From: Lysobacterales bacterium
Lineage (GTDB): Bacteria; Pseudomonadota; Gammaproteobacteria; Xanthomonadales; Rhodanobacteraceae
Assembly (NCBI GenBank): GCA_014338185.1
Contig: QUBV01000012.1
Span: 1-57,047 of the forward strand
Reading direction: 5' to 3'
DNA length: 57,047 nucleotides
The translations under genes and the position numbers were made by a program. Below, piece by piece: positions 43,741 to 52,722 of this stretch. How positions within the stretch are numbered: the first letter of the stretch is position 1; every line of letters starts with the position of its first letter. Below the pieces are notes generated by a model. That model was given only the letters and a program-made list of their open reading frames with translations, searched no databases and was not told where the DNA came from.

Positions 43741-44883
43741 ATGAGCTTGGCACGCATCGCCAGCACCTTGCTGCTGCTGGCATCGGTGGGGCTGCCATCA
43801 CGCAGTGCGCTGGCACTGGACAGCACCGCGGTGTGCACCCAACCCGGCATGAACGTGAGCTGGGCCGAATGCGTGACGCTGGTGAACCTGTACAACCTCA
43901 CCAACGGCGACCAGTGGTTCACACGCACGGGTTGGGGCAGCGCCGATGTGGCGAGCTGGCACGGCGTCTGGGTCGAGCCGGTCTCGGGCGTGGTATGGAC
44001 GCTCGACCTTGCCGGCAACAACCTCCAGGGCATCCTGCCGACCAACCTCGCGCAGCTGCCGGGCTTGCGCAATCTCGATCTGTCCGACAACCAGCTCGTC
44101 GGCCCGATCCCGAGCCAGCTTGGCCAGCTCACGCATCTGGTCTCGCTGCGGCTTGGCCAAAATGCGCTCACCGGCACGCTGCCGCCGCAGCTGGGCAGTC
44201 TGGCCCAGCTGGTGAGCCTGGGCCTGGGGGACAACGAGCTCAGCGGTCCGATCCCCACGCAACTCGGGCAGCTCGCGCAATTGCGCCACCTGTACCTGTA
44301 CGGCAACGCGTTCAGCGGCCCGCTGCCGGCCACGTTCGCACAACTGTCACAGCTCGAGGCGCTGTGGCTGGACGGCAATACGCTGACCGGGCCACTGGAT
44401 GTACTCGCATCGATGCCGCAACTGCGCTCGGTCATACTCAGCAACAACGCATTCAGCGGCACGCTGTCCCCTGCGATCGGCACCCTGACGCAGCTGGAAA
44501 TCCTGGTGGCCGGCAACAACCACCTCGGCGGCCCGCTGCCGGCCTGCCTTGGCCACGCCAGCGCACTGCACACGCTGGCGCTGTTCGACAACGAGTTCGA
44601 GGGGACGCTGCCACCGCAATGGGGACACCTGGGCAACCTGCAGACGCTCAGCCTCGGCGGCAACCGCCTGCGCGGCGGTTTGCCCACCAGCTATGGCGCC
44701 ATGCCGCTCGCGGTGCTCGGCCTCAACAACAACGAGTTGGATGCCGACGCGCAAGGCGACGTACTGATCCCACCTGCACTGCAGGCGTGGTTTGCTTCGA
44801 TCGCCACCACCTACATCCGCTTCCAGTCGCGCGGGCCGATCCTGTTCCAGGACGGCTTCGACACCGACCCCTGCGGTCTGTGA
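43741..44883 (+). CDS. Secreted leucine-rich-repeat protein with terminal DGF motif
   Basis: A 380-residue secreted protein. A signal peptide (about 1-25) precedes a cap region (LVNLYNLTNGDQWF...GW, like the N-cap of plant-type repeat proteins) and about ten repeats of 24 residues of the form L-x-x-L-x-L-x-x-N-x-L-x-G-x-(I/L)-P, of the plant-specific LRR class. Such proteins bind proteins or glycans at the cell surface. The C-terminus ends ILFQDGFDTDPCGL; a short tail with Asp-Gly-Phe after a hydrophobic stretch recurs at the ends of secreted proteins in Lysobacterales and may be a sorting or processing signal. That last point comes from memory of the group and is not proved here. Confidence 0.85.
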   Translation: MSLARIASTLLLLASVGLPSRSALALDSTAVCTQPGMNVSWAECVTLVNLYNLTNGDQWFTRTGWGSADVASWHGVWVEPVSGVVWTLDLAGNNLQGILPTNLAQLPGLRNLDLSDNQLVGPIPSQLGQLTHLVSLRLGQNALTGTLPPQLGSLAQLVSLGLGDNELSGPIPTQLGQLAQLRHLYLYGNAFSGPLPATFAQLSQLEALWLDGNTLTGPLDVLASMPQLRSVILSNNAFSGTLSPAIGTLTQLEILVAGNNHLGGPLPACLGHASALHTLALFDNEFEGTLPPQWGHLGNLQTLSLGGNRLRGGLPTSYGAMPLAVLGLNNNELDADAQGDVLIPPALQAWFASIATTYIRFQSRGPILFQDGFDTDPCGL

Positions 44884-44898
44884 TTCAAATCCATTGGC

Positions 44899-45600
44899 TC
44901 AGCAGGTCGGGCCGGCGTCGTCCTCGGCGCTGATGTCGAGGATGACCTGGCCGGTTGCGGCGAATGGCAGGCGCGCCTTGATCGCGTCGGTCGCGTAGTA
45001 GAAGCCGCTCGCGCTGGGTGCCTTGATCGCCTCGCGCACCTGCGCCTCCCAGGACTTGCCGACCACGCTGGCGTCGGTCGCGAGCAGGAAGCCGCGCACA
45101 TCGTCCAGGCGCACGCAGCCGAGCAGGCGCGACTTGCGGAACGGGCGGATGTCCAGGTGCAGCGGCTTGACCACGAGCGGCTCGCGCAGCGCGCCATCCT
45201 CGCCCTGCAGGTACAGCACCGGCTGGAACACGGTATTGCCGACCTTGCGCTGGCGTTGGGTCACCACCTGCACGCGCAGCGAGGCATGCGCGAGCGCCTG
45301 CGGCAGCACGACTTCGCGGTAGTGGCTGTGGCCCTTGGCCAAGTCGCGCTGCGGCGCCTGGGCGTCGATGCGGATGCGCAGCGGCTGCCCTGGCACGAGC
45401 GTGATCGCGCCGGTGGCGGGCGCATCGACCACTTCGGGCAGCGGGTGCCCCTTGCCGAACAGGCGCTCCTTCCAGTCGTGGAAGGTCTCGCCAACGAACG
45501 CGATGGGGCCGGCCTGCGCGCCACCCAGCCACAGCGCAAGCAGCACGAGCCACACCCACGGCCTGCGCCGGCCGGGGCCGCTGGCGGCGCGGACAGGCAC
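44899..45600 (-). CDS. Secreted protein of unknown function, third gene of an envelope cluster
   Basis: A 233-residue protein with an N-terminal hydrophobic segment (WVWLVLLALWLGGAQA) after a basic stretch, so exported. The mature part is beta-rich (for example LVPGQPLRIRIDAQAP and TVFQPVLYLQGEDGALREP), with a later segment LLATDASVVGKSWEAQVREA. I do not recognise a family; a faint resemblance to MalM-type periplasmic proteins is too weak to use. GTG at 45600 is chosen because it gives the basic-hydrophobic leader; a second GTG just before WLVLL is possible. It lies 23 bases after the preceding gene, so they are probably co-transcribed. It is convergent with the LRR gene (15-base gap). Confidence 0.6.
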   Translation of the reverse strand: MPVRAASGPGRRRPWVWLVLLALWLGGAQAGPIAFVGETFHDWKERLFGKGHPLPEVVDAPATGAITLVPGQPLRIRIDAQAPQRDLAKGHSHYREVVLPQALAHASLRVQVVTQRQRKVGNTVFQPVLYLQGEDGALREPLVVKPLHLDIRPFRKSRLLGCVRLDDVRGFLLATDASVVGKSWEAQVREAIKAPSASGFYYATDAIKARLPFAATGQVILDISAEDDAGPTC

Positions 45601-45623
45601 CGCGCTGCCGGAACCGTGCCCGG

Positions 45624-46088
45624 TCAGTGGCCGGTCTCGTCCTGCGGCGCCGGCTCGCTGACCGGTTGCGCGGTGGCGGGGGCTGCGGCGGCGCCGTCGC
45701 TGGCGGGTGCCGCGGTTGCACCATCGGTGGCGGGCTCCACCGGGGGTGGCGTGGCCGGCAGGTCCGGCTGCGGCAGCTCCCTGAGCTCGCGGCCATCCTG
45801 TTCGAACGACTTCAGGCCCAGCGCCTTGGCGATCGTGGCGATGATGTGGCGCTGCTCGTCGTCGCCGCCCTTCTTGAGCACGATGCCGGTGATGTGCTGG
45901 GAATCGCGCAGGTCGCCGATGTAGCCATACAGCTCGGCCTTGCCCATGGTGAAGCCGTCGATCGAGTAGCGCGCGTTCTTCTCGGGCTTGATCAGCGCGT
46001 TGCCGTCGCGGATGTCCGAACGCGCCTGCGCCAGACCGCCCGCCAGCACCAGGGCGAGCGCCGCGAGCCATGCCATCATCTTGTTCAC
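45624..46088 (-). CDS. Periplasmic protein with ExbD-like fold, second gene of an envelope cluster
   Basis: A 154-residue protein with a signal peptide (about 1-22, ending Gly-Leu-Ala-Gln-Ala). The core ARYSIDGFTMGKAELYGYIG...ITGIVLKKG...IIATIAKALGLKSFE has the helix/strand order of the periplasmic domain of ExbD and TolR. Unlike them it has no membrane segment after the signal peptide. The C-terminal 45 residues are a Pro/Ala/Glu-rich linker-like tail. It lies between a lipoprotein with a similar core and a secreted protein. Function unknown; the ExbD-like reading is inferred from pattern only. Confidence 0.65.
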   Translation of the reverse strand: MNKMMAWLAALALVLAGGLAQARSDIRDGNALIKPEKNARYSIDGFTMGKAELYGYIGDLRDSQHITGIVLKKGGDDEQRHIIATIAKALGLKSFEQDGRELRELPQPDLPATPPPVEPATDGATAAPASDGAAAAPATAQPVSEPAPQDETGH

Positions 46089-46124
46089 TGTCGTCTCCAG
46101 GGTTGCTGAGGTGTGGCGGCAGCG

Positions 46125-46535
46125 TCAGTCGGCCGCCGGGAGTTCGGTCACCAGTTGCGAGATGGCACCGTCATTCTCGAGCACGAACGCCTTGAACTTC
46201 ATTTCCAGCGCGATGCGCGCGAGCGTGGACATGTGCTCCTTCTTGATCTTCTGCTTCTCGCCGCGCTTGAGCAGCACGGTCGACATCGGCAGATGTTCCT
46301 CGATCCGGTAGCGGAACGCGCCGCGCAGGTCCTCGGGCGTGAGTGGCGCACCGTCGAAATCGAACTGGTTGTCCTTGTCGGCGAGCAGGGTCACGTCGAA
46401 CGTGGCCGGGATGTTGGGCGCCTGCGCCACGTTGGGCACCACCACGGCCTTGCTGCCGCATGCGGCCAGCAGCACCAGTGCACCTGCAAGCACGAAGGCC
46501 CGAAGCGGGCCGCGGGTTGGGACAAGGCTGGGCAT
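46125..46535 (-). CDS. Lipoprotein with ExbD-like fold, first gene of an envelope cluster
   Basis: A 136-residue lipoprotein: a hydrophobic leader is followed by the lipobox LLAACGS, whose Cys would be lipidated. Mature part: FDFDGAPLTPEDLRGAFRYR, then LLKRGEKQKIKKEHMSTLARIALEMKFKAFVL, again matching the ExbD/TolR periplasmic pattern (strand-helix-strand-helix-strand). The residue after the Cys is Gly, not Asp, so by the usual rule it goes to the outer membrane. ATG at 46535 is preferred, with GGAG about 13 bases upstream; a TTG at 46553 is possible. The 35-base gap to the next gene suggests one operon. Function unknown. Confidence 0.65.
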   Translation of the reverse strand: MPSLVPTRGPLRAFVLAGALVLLAACGSKAVVVPNVAQAPNIPATFDVTLLADKDNQFDFDGAPLTPEDLRGAFRYRIEEHLPMSTVLLKRGEKQKIKKEHMSTLARIALEMKFKAFVLENDGAISQLVTELPAAD

Positions 46536-46620
46536 CGTTGCAGGAATCTCCAAATGGGTTGACTAGCCTACCACCGCGCGCCGCGACGGTGCAGGCGGCG
46601 CCAGCGGCTTCAGGGCGGAT

Positions 46621-47187
46621 TCACGCGCTGGGCAGGGTCACGCCGGTCTGCCCCATGTACTTGCCGCCGCGATCCTTGTAGCTGGTCTCACATTCCTCGT
46701 CCGACTCGAAGAACAGCATCTGCGCCACGCCCTCGTTGGCGTAGATGCGCGCCGGCAATGGCGTGGTGTTGGAGAACTCCAGCGTGACATGGCCTTCCCA
46801 TTCCGGCTCCAGCGGCGTCACGTTGACGATGATGCCGCAGCGCGCGTAGGTGCTCTTGCCGAGGCAGATCGTGAGCACCTTGCGCGGGATGCGGAAGTAC
46901 TCGACCGTGCGCGCGAGCGCGAACGAGTTGGGCGGGATGATGCATTCGTCGGCCACCACGTCGACGAAGCTGCGCGCGTCGAAGGCCTTGGGATCGACGA
47001 TGGTCGAGTTGATGTTGGTGAACACCTTGAATTCGTTGGCACAGCGCACGTCATAGCCGTAGCTGGAGGTACCCCAGGAAATCAGGCGCCGCTCGCCCTC
47101 GCGCTTGACCTGGGTCGGCGCGAACGGCTCGATCATGCGTTGCTGCTGCGCCATGCGGCGGATCCACTTGTCGCTCTTGATGGACAT
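46621..47187 (-). CDS. dcd: dCTP deaminase
   Basis: A 188-residue trimeric enzyme that deaminates dCTP to dUTP, the main source of dTTP precursors in many bacteria. [16 protein letters not shown], the [25 protein letters not shown] block with the active-site Ser-Arg region, and the closing [11 protein letters not shown] are all present. The ATG at 47187 gives the canonical SIKSDKWIR start and length. It follows mrp on the same strand after a 111-base gap; this mrp-dcd order next to metG is usual in Xanthomonads. Confidence 0.96.
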   Translation of the reverse strand: MSIKSDKWIRRMAQQQRMIEPFAPTQVKREGERRLISWGTSSYGYDVRCANEFKVFTNINSTIVDPKAFDARSFVDVVADECIIPPNSFALARTVEYFRIPRKVLTICLGKSTYARCGIIVNVTPLEPEWEGHVTLEFSNTTPLPARIYANEGVAQMLFFESDEECETSYKDRGGKYMGQTGVTLPSA

Positions 47188-47298
47188 CGGCTCGGGCTTT
47201 GCTGGTGATGGGCGCACCGCGCCCGGAAAATGCATGCGTCGTTGCGGGGAGCGCGGTGGCGCACCCGCCGAGTGTAGCGGGCGCGCGTCCCGCCCGCG

Positions 47299-48390
47299 TC
47301 AGTCATCCACGACCACCACGCGCGGCACCGTGCCGGCCTGGTTGCGCGCGCGCTGGCCCAGGCGCGCGGCCGTGTTGCGGGCGATCTCGCGGTAGCGCGC
47401 GGTCAGCTCCGAATCGGGCAGTGCGGCCACGGTCGGGGTGCCGCCGTCGGCCTGCTCGCGGATGCGGATATCCAGCGGCAGGCTGCCCAGCAGCGCCACA
47501 TGGTACTGCGCGGCCATGCGTGCGCCGCCACCCTCGCCGAAAACATGTTCCTCGTGGCCGCACTGCGAACAGACGTGGGTGGCCATGTTCTCGACCACAC
47601 CGAGCACCGGCACGTTGACCTTGTCGAACATGCGCAGCGCCTTGCGCGCGTCGAGCAGGGCGATGTCCTGCGGCGTGGTCACGATGATCGCGCCCGACAC
47701 CGGGATCTTCTGGCACAGCGTGAGCTGGATGTCGCCCGTCCCCGGCGGCAGGTCGATCACGAGGTAGTCCAGGTCGTGCCAGTTGGTCTGTCCCAGCATC
47801 TGGGTCAGCGCCTGCGTCGCCATCGGACCGCGCCAGATCATCGCGGTGTCGTCCTCGACCATGAGTCCGATCGACATCACCTGCAGGCCGTGGCCGAGCT
47901 TGGGCTCGATGCGCTTGCCGTCCTTGCTGTCGGGCTTGCCGCTGAGGCCGAGCATGAGCACCTGGCTCGGGCCGTAGATGTCGGCGTCGAGCACGCCGAC
48001 GCTGGCGCCCTCGGCCTGCAGGGCGAGCGCGAGGTTGGCGGCCACGGTGGACTTGCCCACGCCGCCCTTGCCCGATGCCACCGCGATCACGTTCTTGACG
48101 CCGGGCAGCGGGCCCAGGCCCTTCTGCACCTGGTGGGCATGGATGCGCCATTCGATGCCGACCGCGGCATGGTCGATCGCCGGATCGGCCTCCAGCACCT
48201 GCTTGACGCGCGTGGCCAGCGCCTCGCGCGCACCCTGCGCGGGATAGGTCAGCAGCAGGTCGACCGTGACGTCGCGCCCGGCCACGCCGATGCCGCGCAC
48301 CGCGCCGGCACTGGCGAGGTCGGCGCCATGGTGCGGATCGACGATGCCGGCAAGCAGCTGCCGCACACGCTGTTCGAGCGAGTCTGTCAT
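47299..48390 (-). CDS. apbC: Iron-sulfur cluster carrier protein Mrp/ApbC
   Basis: A 363-residue P-loop ATPase that carries and transfers iron-sulfur clusters. A DUF59-type N-terminal domain (LAGIVDPHHGADL...) precedes the deviant Walker A GKGGVGKS, then DADIYGPS, DYLVIDLPPGTGD and the cluster-binding CSQC (Cys-x-x-Cys). The gene is divergent from DUF2147 and is next to dcd. Confidence 0.95.
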   Translation of the reverse strand: MTDSLEQRVRQLLAGIVDPHHGADLASAGAVRGIGVAGRDVTVDLLLTYPAQGAREALATRVKQVLEADPAIDHAAVGIEWRIHAHQVQKGLGPLPGVKNVIAVASGKGGVGKSTVAANLALALQAEGASVGVLDADIYGPSQVLMLGLSGKPDSKDGKRIEPKLGHGLQVMSIGLMVEDDTAMIWRGPMATQALTQMLGQTNWHDLDYLVIDLPPGTGDIQLTLCQKIPVSGAIIVTTPQDIALLDARKALRMFDKVNVPVLGVVENMATHVCSQCGHEEHVFGEGGGARMAAQYHVALLGSLPLDIRIREQADGGTPTVAALPDSELTARYREIARNTAARLGQRARNQAGTVPRVVVVDD

Positions 48391-48514
48391 GGGCGGACAC
48401 GGGGACGATGCGAGGCACGCATGATAGCAGCGCCCGCGCATGCGGCGTCGCCGCTTGACGCCACGCGCCACGCTCGGCAAGGCTTGCCATTCCATTCCGT
48501 ACGGAGTCCGTGAC

Positions 48515-48961
48515 ATGTCGTACCGCAATTGCGCCGTGCTTGCCCTGGCCCTCGCCTTCGCCACGCCACTGCTGGCAGCCGAGCTCACGCCGGTCGGCAC
48601 CTGGACCACGATCGACGATGCCACGGGCAAGCCCAAGTCGATCGTGCAGATCACCGACAACGGCGGCAAGCTGCAGGGCAAGGTGCTCGAGGTGCTGCAG
48701 TCCGACGACGGTCCGCATCCGCTGTGCAAGAACTGCACGGGCGAGCGCAAGGACCAGCCCGTGGAAGGCATGACGATCCTGTGGGACGTGGCCCAGGATG
48801 GCGACAGCTGGAGCGGCGGCCGCATCCTCGATCCCAAGAGCGGCAAGATCTACAAGGTCACGCTCACGCCGGCCGACGGCGGCAACAAGCTCAACGTGCG
48901 CGGCTACATCGGCTTCTCGCTGCTGGGTCGCACCCAGACCTGGGAGCGCAAGTCGCCCTGA
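48515..48961 (+). CDS. DUF2147 periplasmic protein
   Basis: A 148-residue exported protein: a signal peptide (about 1-21) then the DUF2147 lipocalin-like pattern VGTWTTIDDATGKPKSIVQI, DPKSGKIYKVTLTP and RGYIGFSLLGRTQTWER. The pair CKNC (Cys-x-x-Cys) at about 77-80 is common in the family. Function unknown; related proteins are outer-membrane-associated or ligand-binding. GGAG stands seven bases before the ATG. It is separated from metG by 120 bases that should contain the metG promoter. Confidence 0.9.
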   Translation: MSYRNCAVLALALAFATPLLAAELTPVGTWTTIDDATGKPKSIVQITDNGGKLQGKVLEVLQSDDGPHPLCKNCTGERKDQPVEGMTILWDVAQDGDSWSGGRILDPKSGKIYKVTLTPADGGNKLNVRGYIGFSLLGRTQTWERKSP

Positions 48962-49081
48962 TCCGGGCACACCGCGGGCGGCGCGCAAGGGCATGCGGTC
49001 CCTGCGCGCGGGCGCACGGCCGCGGCGGCGGCGACGTGCGATAATTTGCGCTTTGCAACAACGAAGCGGAACCTTCGACGC

Positions 49082-51226
49082 ATGAGCGCGCCGCCCTCCC
49101 GACAGATCCTCGTCACCCACGCCCTGCCCTACGCCAACGGGCCGCTCCACTTCGGCCACCTGCTGGGCTACATCCAGACCGACATCTGGGTGCGCGCACG
49201 GCGCATGGCGGGCGACCAGGTGCATTTCGTCGCCGCCGACGACGTGCACGGCACGCCGATCATGCTCGCGGCCGAAAAGGCCGGCACCACGCCCGAAGCC
49301 TTCATCGAGGCGATCTACGCGGGGCACGTGCGCGACTTCCGCGACTTCGGCATCGTCCACGACTGCTACTACACCACCCATTCGGGGGAAAACCGCGAAC
49401 TGGCCGAGCGCATCTACGCGCGCCTGCGCGAGGGCGGCCACATCGCGGTGCGTTCGATCCGCCAGCTGTACGACCCGCAGCGGCAGATGTTCCTGCCCGA
49501 CCGCTACGTCAAGGGCATCTGCCCCAACTGCGGCACGCCCGACCAGTACGGCGACAACTGCGAGTCGTGCGGCGCGGCCTACGCGCCGACCGACCTCAAG
49601 CAGCCGCGTTCGGTGCTGTCGGGCGCGACGCCGGAACTGCGCGAGTCCGAGCATTACTTCTTCAAGGTCGGCGATTTCGCCGCGCTGCTGCGCGACTGGA
49701 TCGGCGGCGCGCTCACCGACGGCACCCCGGTCATGCACGCCTCGGTCGCGGCCAAGCTGCGCGAGTGGCTCGATGCCGAAGGCGGACTGCGCGACTGGGA
49801 CATCTCGCGCGATGCGCCCTATTTCGGTTTTCCGATCCCCGGTGCGGCGGGCAAGTTCTTCTACGTCTGGCTCGACGCGCCGATCGGCTACCTCGCCAGC
49901 TTCAAGCACTACTGTGCGAGCGCCGACGGCGCGCGCGCGGGGCTCGATGCCGCTGCCTTCGATGCGTTCATGGCCGCGGCGCCGCTCAGCGGCGCAACGC
50001 GCGAGATGCACCACTTCCTGGGCAAGGACATCGTCAACTTCCACGGCCTGTTCTGGCCGGCGATGCTGCATGGCGCGGGCATGCGCCTGCCGACCGCGCT
50101 GCACGTCAATGGCTACCTCACGGTCAACGGCGAGAAGATGTCCAAGTCGCGCGGCACCTTCGTGATGGCGCGCACCTACCTCGACGCCGGGCTGGAGCCG
50201 GACTGGCTGCGCTACTACTTCGCGACCATGCTCAGCGCGGCGCCGCTCGACATCGACCTCGACCTCAAGGCCTTCGAGGAGCGCGTCAACTCGCACCTGG
50301 TCGGCAAGTGGGTCAACCTCGCCAGCCGCTGCGCGGGCTTCGTGCACAAGCACTTCGACGGCAGGCTGGCCGCGGCGCTGCCGCCGGCCGAGCGCGCGCT
50401 GTACGACGGCGCCGCGCACAAGCTCGCCGCCTGCCCAGGGCTGTACCGCGCCTGCGACTACGCCGCGGCCACGCGCCTCATCGTCGAGGTCGCCGACGAG
50501 GCCAACGCCTATGTTGCCGCCAAGGCACCGTGGCTGCTGGCCAAGGACCCGGCCCGGCACGAGGAACTGCACACGGTGTGCACGCTGGCGCTGAACTGGT
50601 TCCGCCTGCTGTCGATCTACCTCGCGCCGATCGTGCCCGGCATCGCCCAGCGCGCCAGCGCGCTGCTGCGCGAGCAGTGGACACGCTTCGACATGGCGGC
50701 CACACCCGCGCTCGGCAGCACGATCGCGCCGTTCAGCGCGCTCACCACCCGCGTCGACCCCGCGCGCGTCGAGGCGATGATCGAAGCCTCGCGCGAATCG
50801 CTGCAGCCCACGCCGGCGGTGCCGCCGCGCGCCGCCACATCGGCCGCTGCGGCCGCCGCCAGCGCGGCCGCGGTGCCGTCACCGGGCGCACCGGCGCCGA
50901 TCTCGATCGACGACTTCGCGCGACTCGACCTGCGCATCGGCAAGGTACTCGCCTGCGACTTCGTCGACGGCTCGGACAAGCTGCTGCGCTTCGAGCTGGA
51001 TGCGGGCGAACTGGGCCGGCGCCAGATCTTCTCGGGCATCCGTGCCGCCTACGCCGAACCGGCGCGGCTGGTCGGGCGCAACGTCGTGTTCATCGCCAAC
51101 CTCGCTCCGCGCAAGATGCGCTTTGGCGTGTCCGAGGGCATGATCCTGTCGGCCGGCAGCGGCGGCAGCGACCTGTTCCTGCTCGACGTCGACGCCGGCG
51201 CGCAGCCGGGCGCGGGCGTGAAGTAG
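49082..51226 (+). CDS. metG: Methionyl-tRNA synthetase
   Basis: A 714-residue class I aminoacyl-tRNA synthetase. The HIGH motif is HFGH at 23-26, the zinc knuckle CPNC...CESC near 150, and KMSKS at 352-356. A C-terminal EMAP-type tRNA-binding domain ([20 protein letters not shown]...) is joined by a long Ala-rich linker (about 575-600). All key residues are intact. rnfB follows. Confidence 0.97.
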   Translation: MSAPPSRQILVTHALPYANGPLHFGHLLGYIQTDIWVRARRMAGDQVHFVAADDVHGTPIMLAAEKAGTTPEAFIEAIYAGHVRDFRDFGIVHDCYYTTHSGENRELAERIYARLREGGHIAVRSIRQLYDPQRQMFLPDRYVKGICPNCGTPDQYGDNCESCGAAYAPTDLKQPRSVLSGATPELRESEHYFFKVGDFAALLRDWIGGALTDGTPVMHASVAAKLREWLDAEGGLRDWDISRDAPYFGFPIPGAAGKFFYVWLDAPIGYLASFKHYCASADGARAGLDAAAFDAFMAAAPLSGATREMHHFLGKDIVNFHGLFWPAMLHGAGMRLPTALHVNGYLTVNGEKMSKSRGTFVMARTYLDAGLEPDWLRYYFATMLSAAPLDIDLDLKAFEERVNSHLVGKWVNLASRCAGFVHKHFDGRLAAALPPAERALYDGAAHKLAACPGLYRACDYAAATRLIVEVADEANAYVAAKAPWLLAKDPARHEELHTVCTLALNWFRLLSIYLAPIVPGIAQRASALLREQWTRFDMAATPALGSTIAPFSALTTRVDPARVEAMIEASRESLQPTPAVPPRAATSAAAAAASAAAVPSPGAPAPISIDDFARLDLRIGKVLACDFVDGSDKLLRFELDAGELGRRQIFSGIRAAYAEPARLVGRNVVFIANLAPRKMRFGVSEGMILSAGSGGSDLFLLDVDAGAQPGAGVK

Positions 51227-51353
51227 GAGGGCGCGCCGCCGTGCCTCACGCGCATGGGCCAGCCGCATCCACACCGTGCCAGGCCTGCGCGCGGCCACAC
51301 CACAAGCGCGCGTGCGCATCGCCGGCGCGGCTACGGCCGGGGCGGGCGCTGTC

Positions 51354-52034
51354 GTGAACGCGCCCGCCTCCCTCGGCGCACGCATCGATGCGCTGCTGCC
51401 GCAGACCCAGTGCGGTCGCTGCGGCTATCCGACCTGCCGCGACTATGCACAGGCGATCAGTGACGGCGTGGCCGACATCAACCGCTGCGCACCGGGCGGG
51501 ACCGAGGGCATCGCGGCACTGGCCGGACTGCTCGCGCGCGCGGTGCTGCCGCTGGATCCCGCCCATGGCTGCGAGCGCCCACCCCAGGTCGCGCTGATCG
51601 ACGAGGACCTGTGCATCGGCTGCACCAAGTGCATCCAGGCCTGTCCGGTCGATGCCATCGTGGGCACGGGCAAGCGCATGCACACGGTGATCGCCGACGA
51701 ATGCACCGGCTGCGAGTTGTGCGTGCCGGCCTGCCCGGTCGACTGCATCGCGATGATCGACACCGCCGCACAGCCGCTGCCGCGCGCCGAACTGCTCTCG
51801 CGCGCCGCGCACGCGCGTATGCGCCACGCGGCGCGCCGCCAACGCCTGCTGCCCGCGGGCACCGGCGAGGGCGCACCGGACACGCCTGCCCCGGCCGACA
51901 TCGCCGCGCCCGCGTCGGCCATCGCGCCGCTGAGCCAGGCCGAGGTGCTCGCCGCGATCGCGCGCGGCCGCGCGCGCAAGCAGGCGCGCCCGGGCCCGGG
52001 CGCACCGGCCGCGACGCGCGGTGAGGTGCCCTGA
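51354..52034 (+). CDS. rnfB: RnfB-like ferredoxin-type electron carrier, anchorless
   Basis: A 226-residue iron-sulfur protein of the RnfB type. [16 protein letters not shown] binds one cluster; [12 protein letters not shown] and [12 protein letters not shown] bind two 4Fe-4S clusters. Complete RnfB proteins have an N-terminal membrane anchor; here it starts directly at the Fe-S domain, and no other rnf genes are near, which is the Xanthomonad form of the gene. It may pass electrons in nitrogen- or redox-linked reactions; the partner is unknown. GTG at 51354 is chosen since upstream residues are unrelated. The last 50 residues are Ala/Pro-rich. It precedes nth by seven bases. Confidence 0.85.
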   Translation: MNAPASLGARIDALLPQTQCGRCGYPTCRDYAQAISDGVADINRCAPGGTEGIAALAGLLARAVLPLDPAHGCERPPQVALIDEDLCIGCTKCIQACPVDAIVGTGKRMHTVIADECTGCELCVPACPVDCIAMIDTAAQPLPRAELLSRAAHARMRHAARRQRLLPAGTGEGAPDTPAPADIAAPASAIAPLSQAEVLAAIARGRARKQARPGPGAPAATRGEVP

Positions 52035-52041
52035 GCGGACC

Positions 52042-52722
52042 ATGCCCACCCGACACGCCCCCAAGCCTGCCCCGCCGCCGCAGATGGCGCCGGCCGACGT
52101 CGCCGAGCTGTTCCGGCGCCTGCGCCGGCTCAATCCGCATCCGACCACCGAGCTTGTCTACACCACGCCGTTCGAACTGCTGATCGCGGTGATCCTGTCG
52201 GCGCAGGCCACCGATGTCGGCGTCAACAAGGCCACGCGCAAGCTGTTCGCACGCGCCAACACCGCAGCCGCCATGCTCGAACTGGGCGAAGCAGGGCTCA
52301 AGCGCCACATCAACACCATCGGCCTGTACAACGCCAAGGCGAGCCACATCATCGCCACCTGCCGCGCGCTGGTGGAGCGGCATGGCGGCGCGGTGCCGCG
52401 CACCCGCGCCGAGCTCGAGGCGCTGCCCGGCGTCGGGCGCAAGACGGCCAACGTGGTGCTCAACACCGCGTTCGGCCAGGCCACCATCGCGGTCGATACG
52501 CACATCTTCCGCGTGGCCAACCGCACCGGTCTCGCGCCGGGCGCCACCGTGCGCGAGGTCGAGGATCGCCTGCTGCAGGTGGTGCCCGCGCGCTTTCGCA
52601 AGGATGCCCACCACTGGCTGATCCTGCACGGCCGCTATGTGTGCAAGGCGCGCAAGCCCGACTGCCCGCACTGCGTGATCCGCGACCTGTGCGCGTACCC
52701 GCACAAGACCCCGGCCTCATGA
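52042..52722 (+). CDS. nth: Endonuclease III (DNA glycosylase/AP lyase)
   Basis: A 226-residue base-excision repair enzyme for oxidised pyrimidines. ILSAQATDVGVNKAT, LPGVGRKTANVVLN with the catalytic Lys, and VDTHIFRVANR with the catalytic Asp are present, and the C-terminal 4Fe-4S loop is Cys-x6-Cys-x2-Cys-x5-Cys. Its stop overlaps the porin start by four bases. Confidence 0.96.
   Translation: MPTRHAPKPAPPPQMAPADVAELFRRLRRLNPHPTTELVYTTPFELLIAVILSAQATDVGVNKATRKLFARANTAAAMLELGEAGLKRHINTIGLYNAKASHIIATCRALVERHGGAVPRTRAELEALPGVGRKTANVVLNTAFGQATIAVDTHIFRVANRTGLAPGATVREVEDRLLQVVPARFRKDAHHWLILHGRYVCKARKPDCPHCVIRDLCAYPHKTPAS

Noticed and set aside
47303-50572. Long open frame on the minus strand (1089 codons) opposite metG and across DUF2147
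   Set aside because: It crosses several real genes on both strands in a shadow frame. The real minus gene here is mrp.
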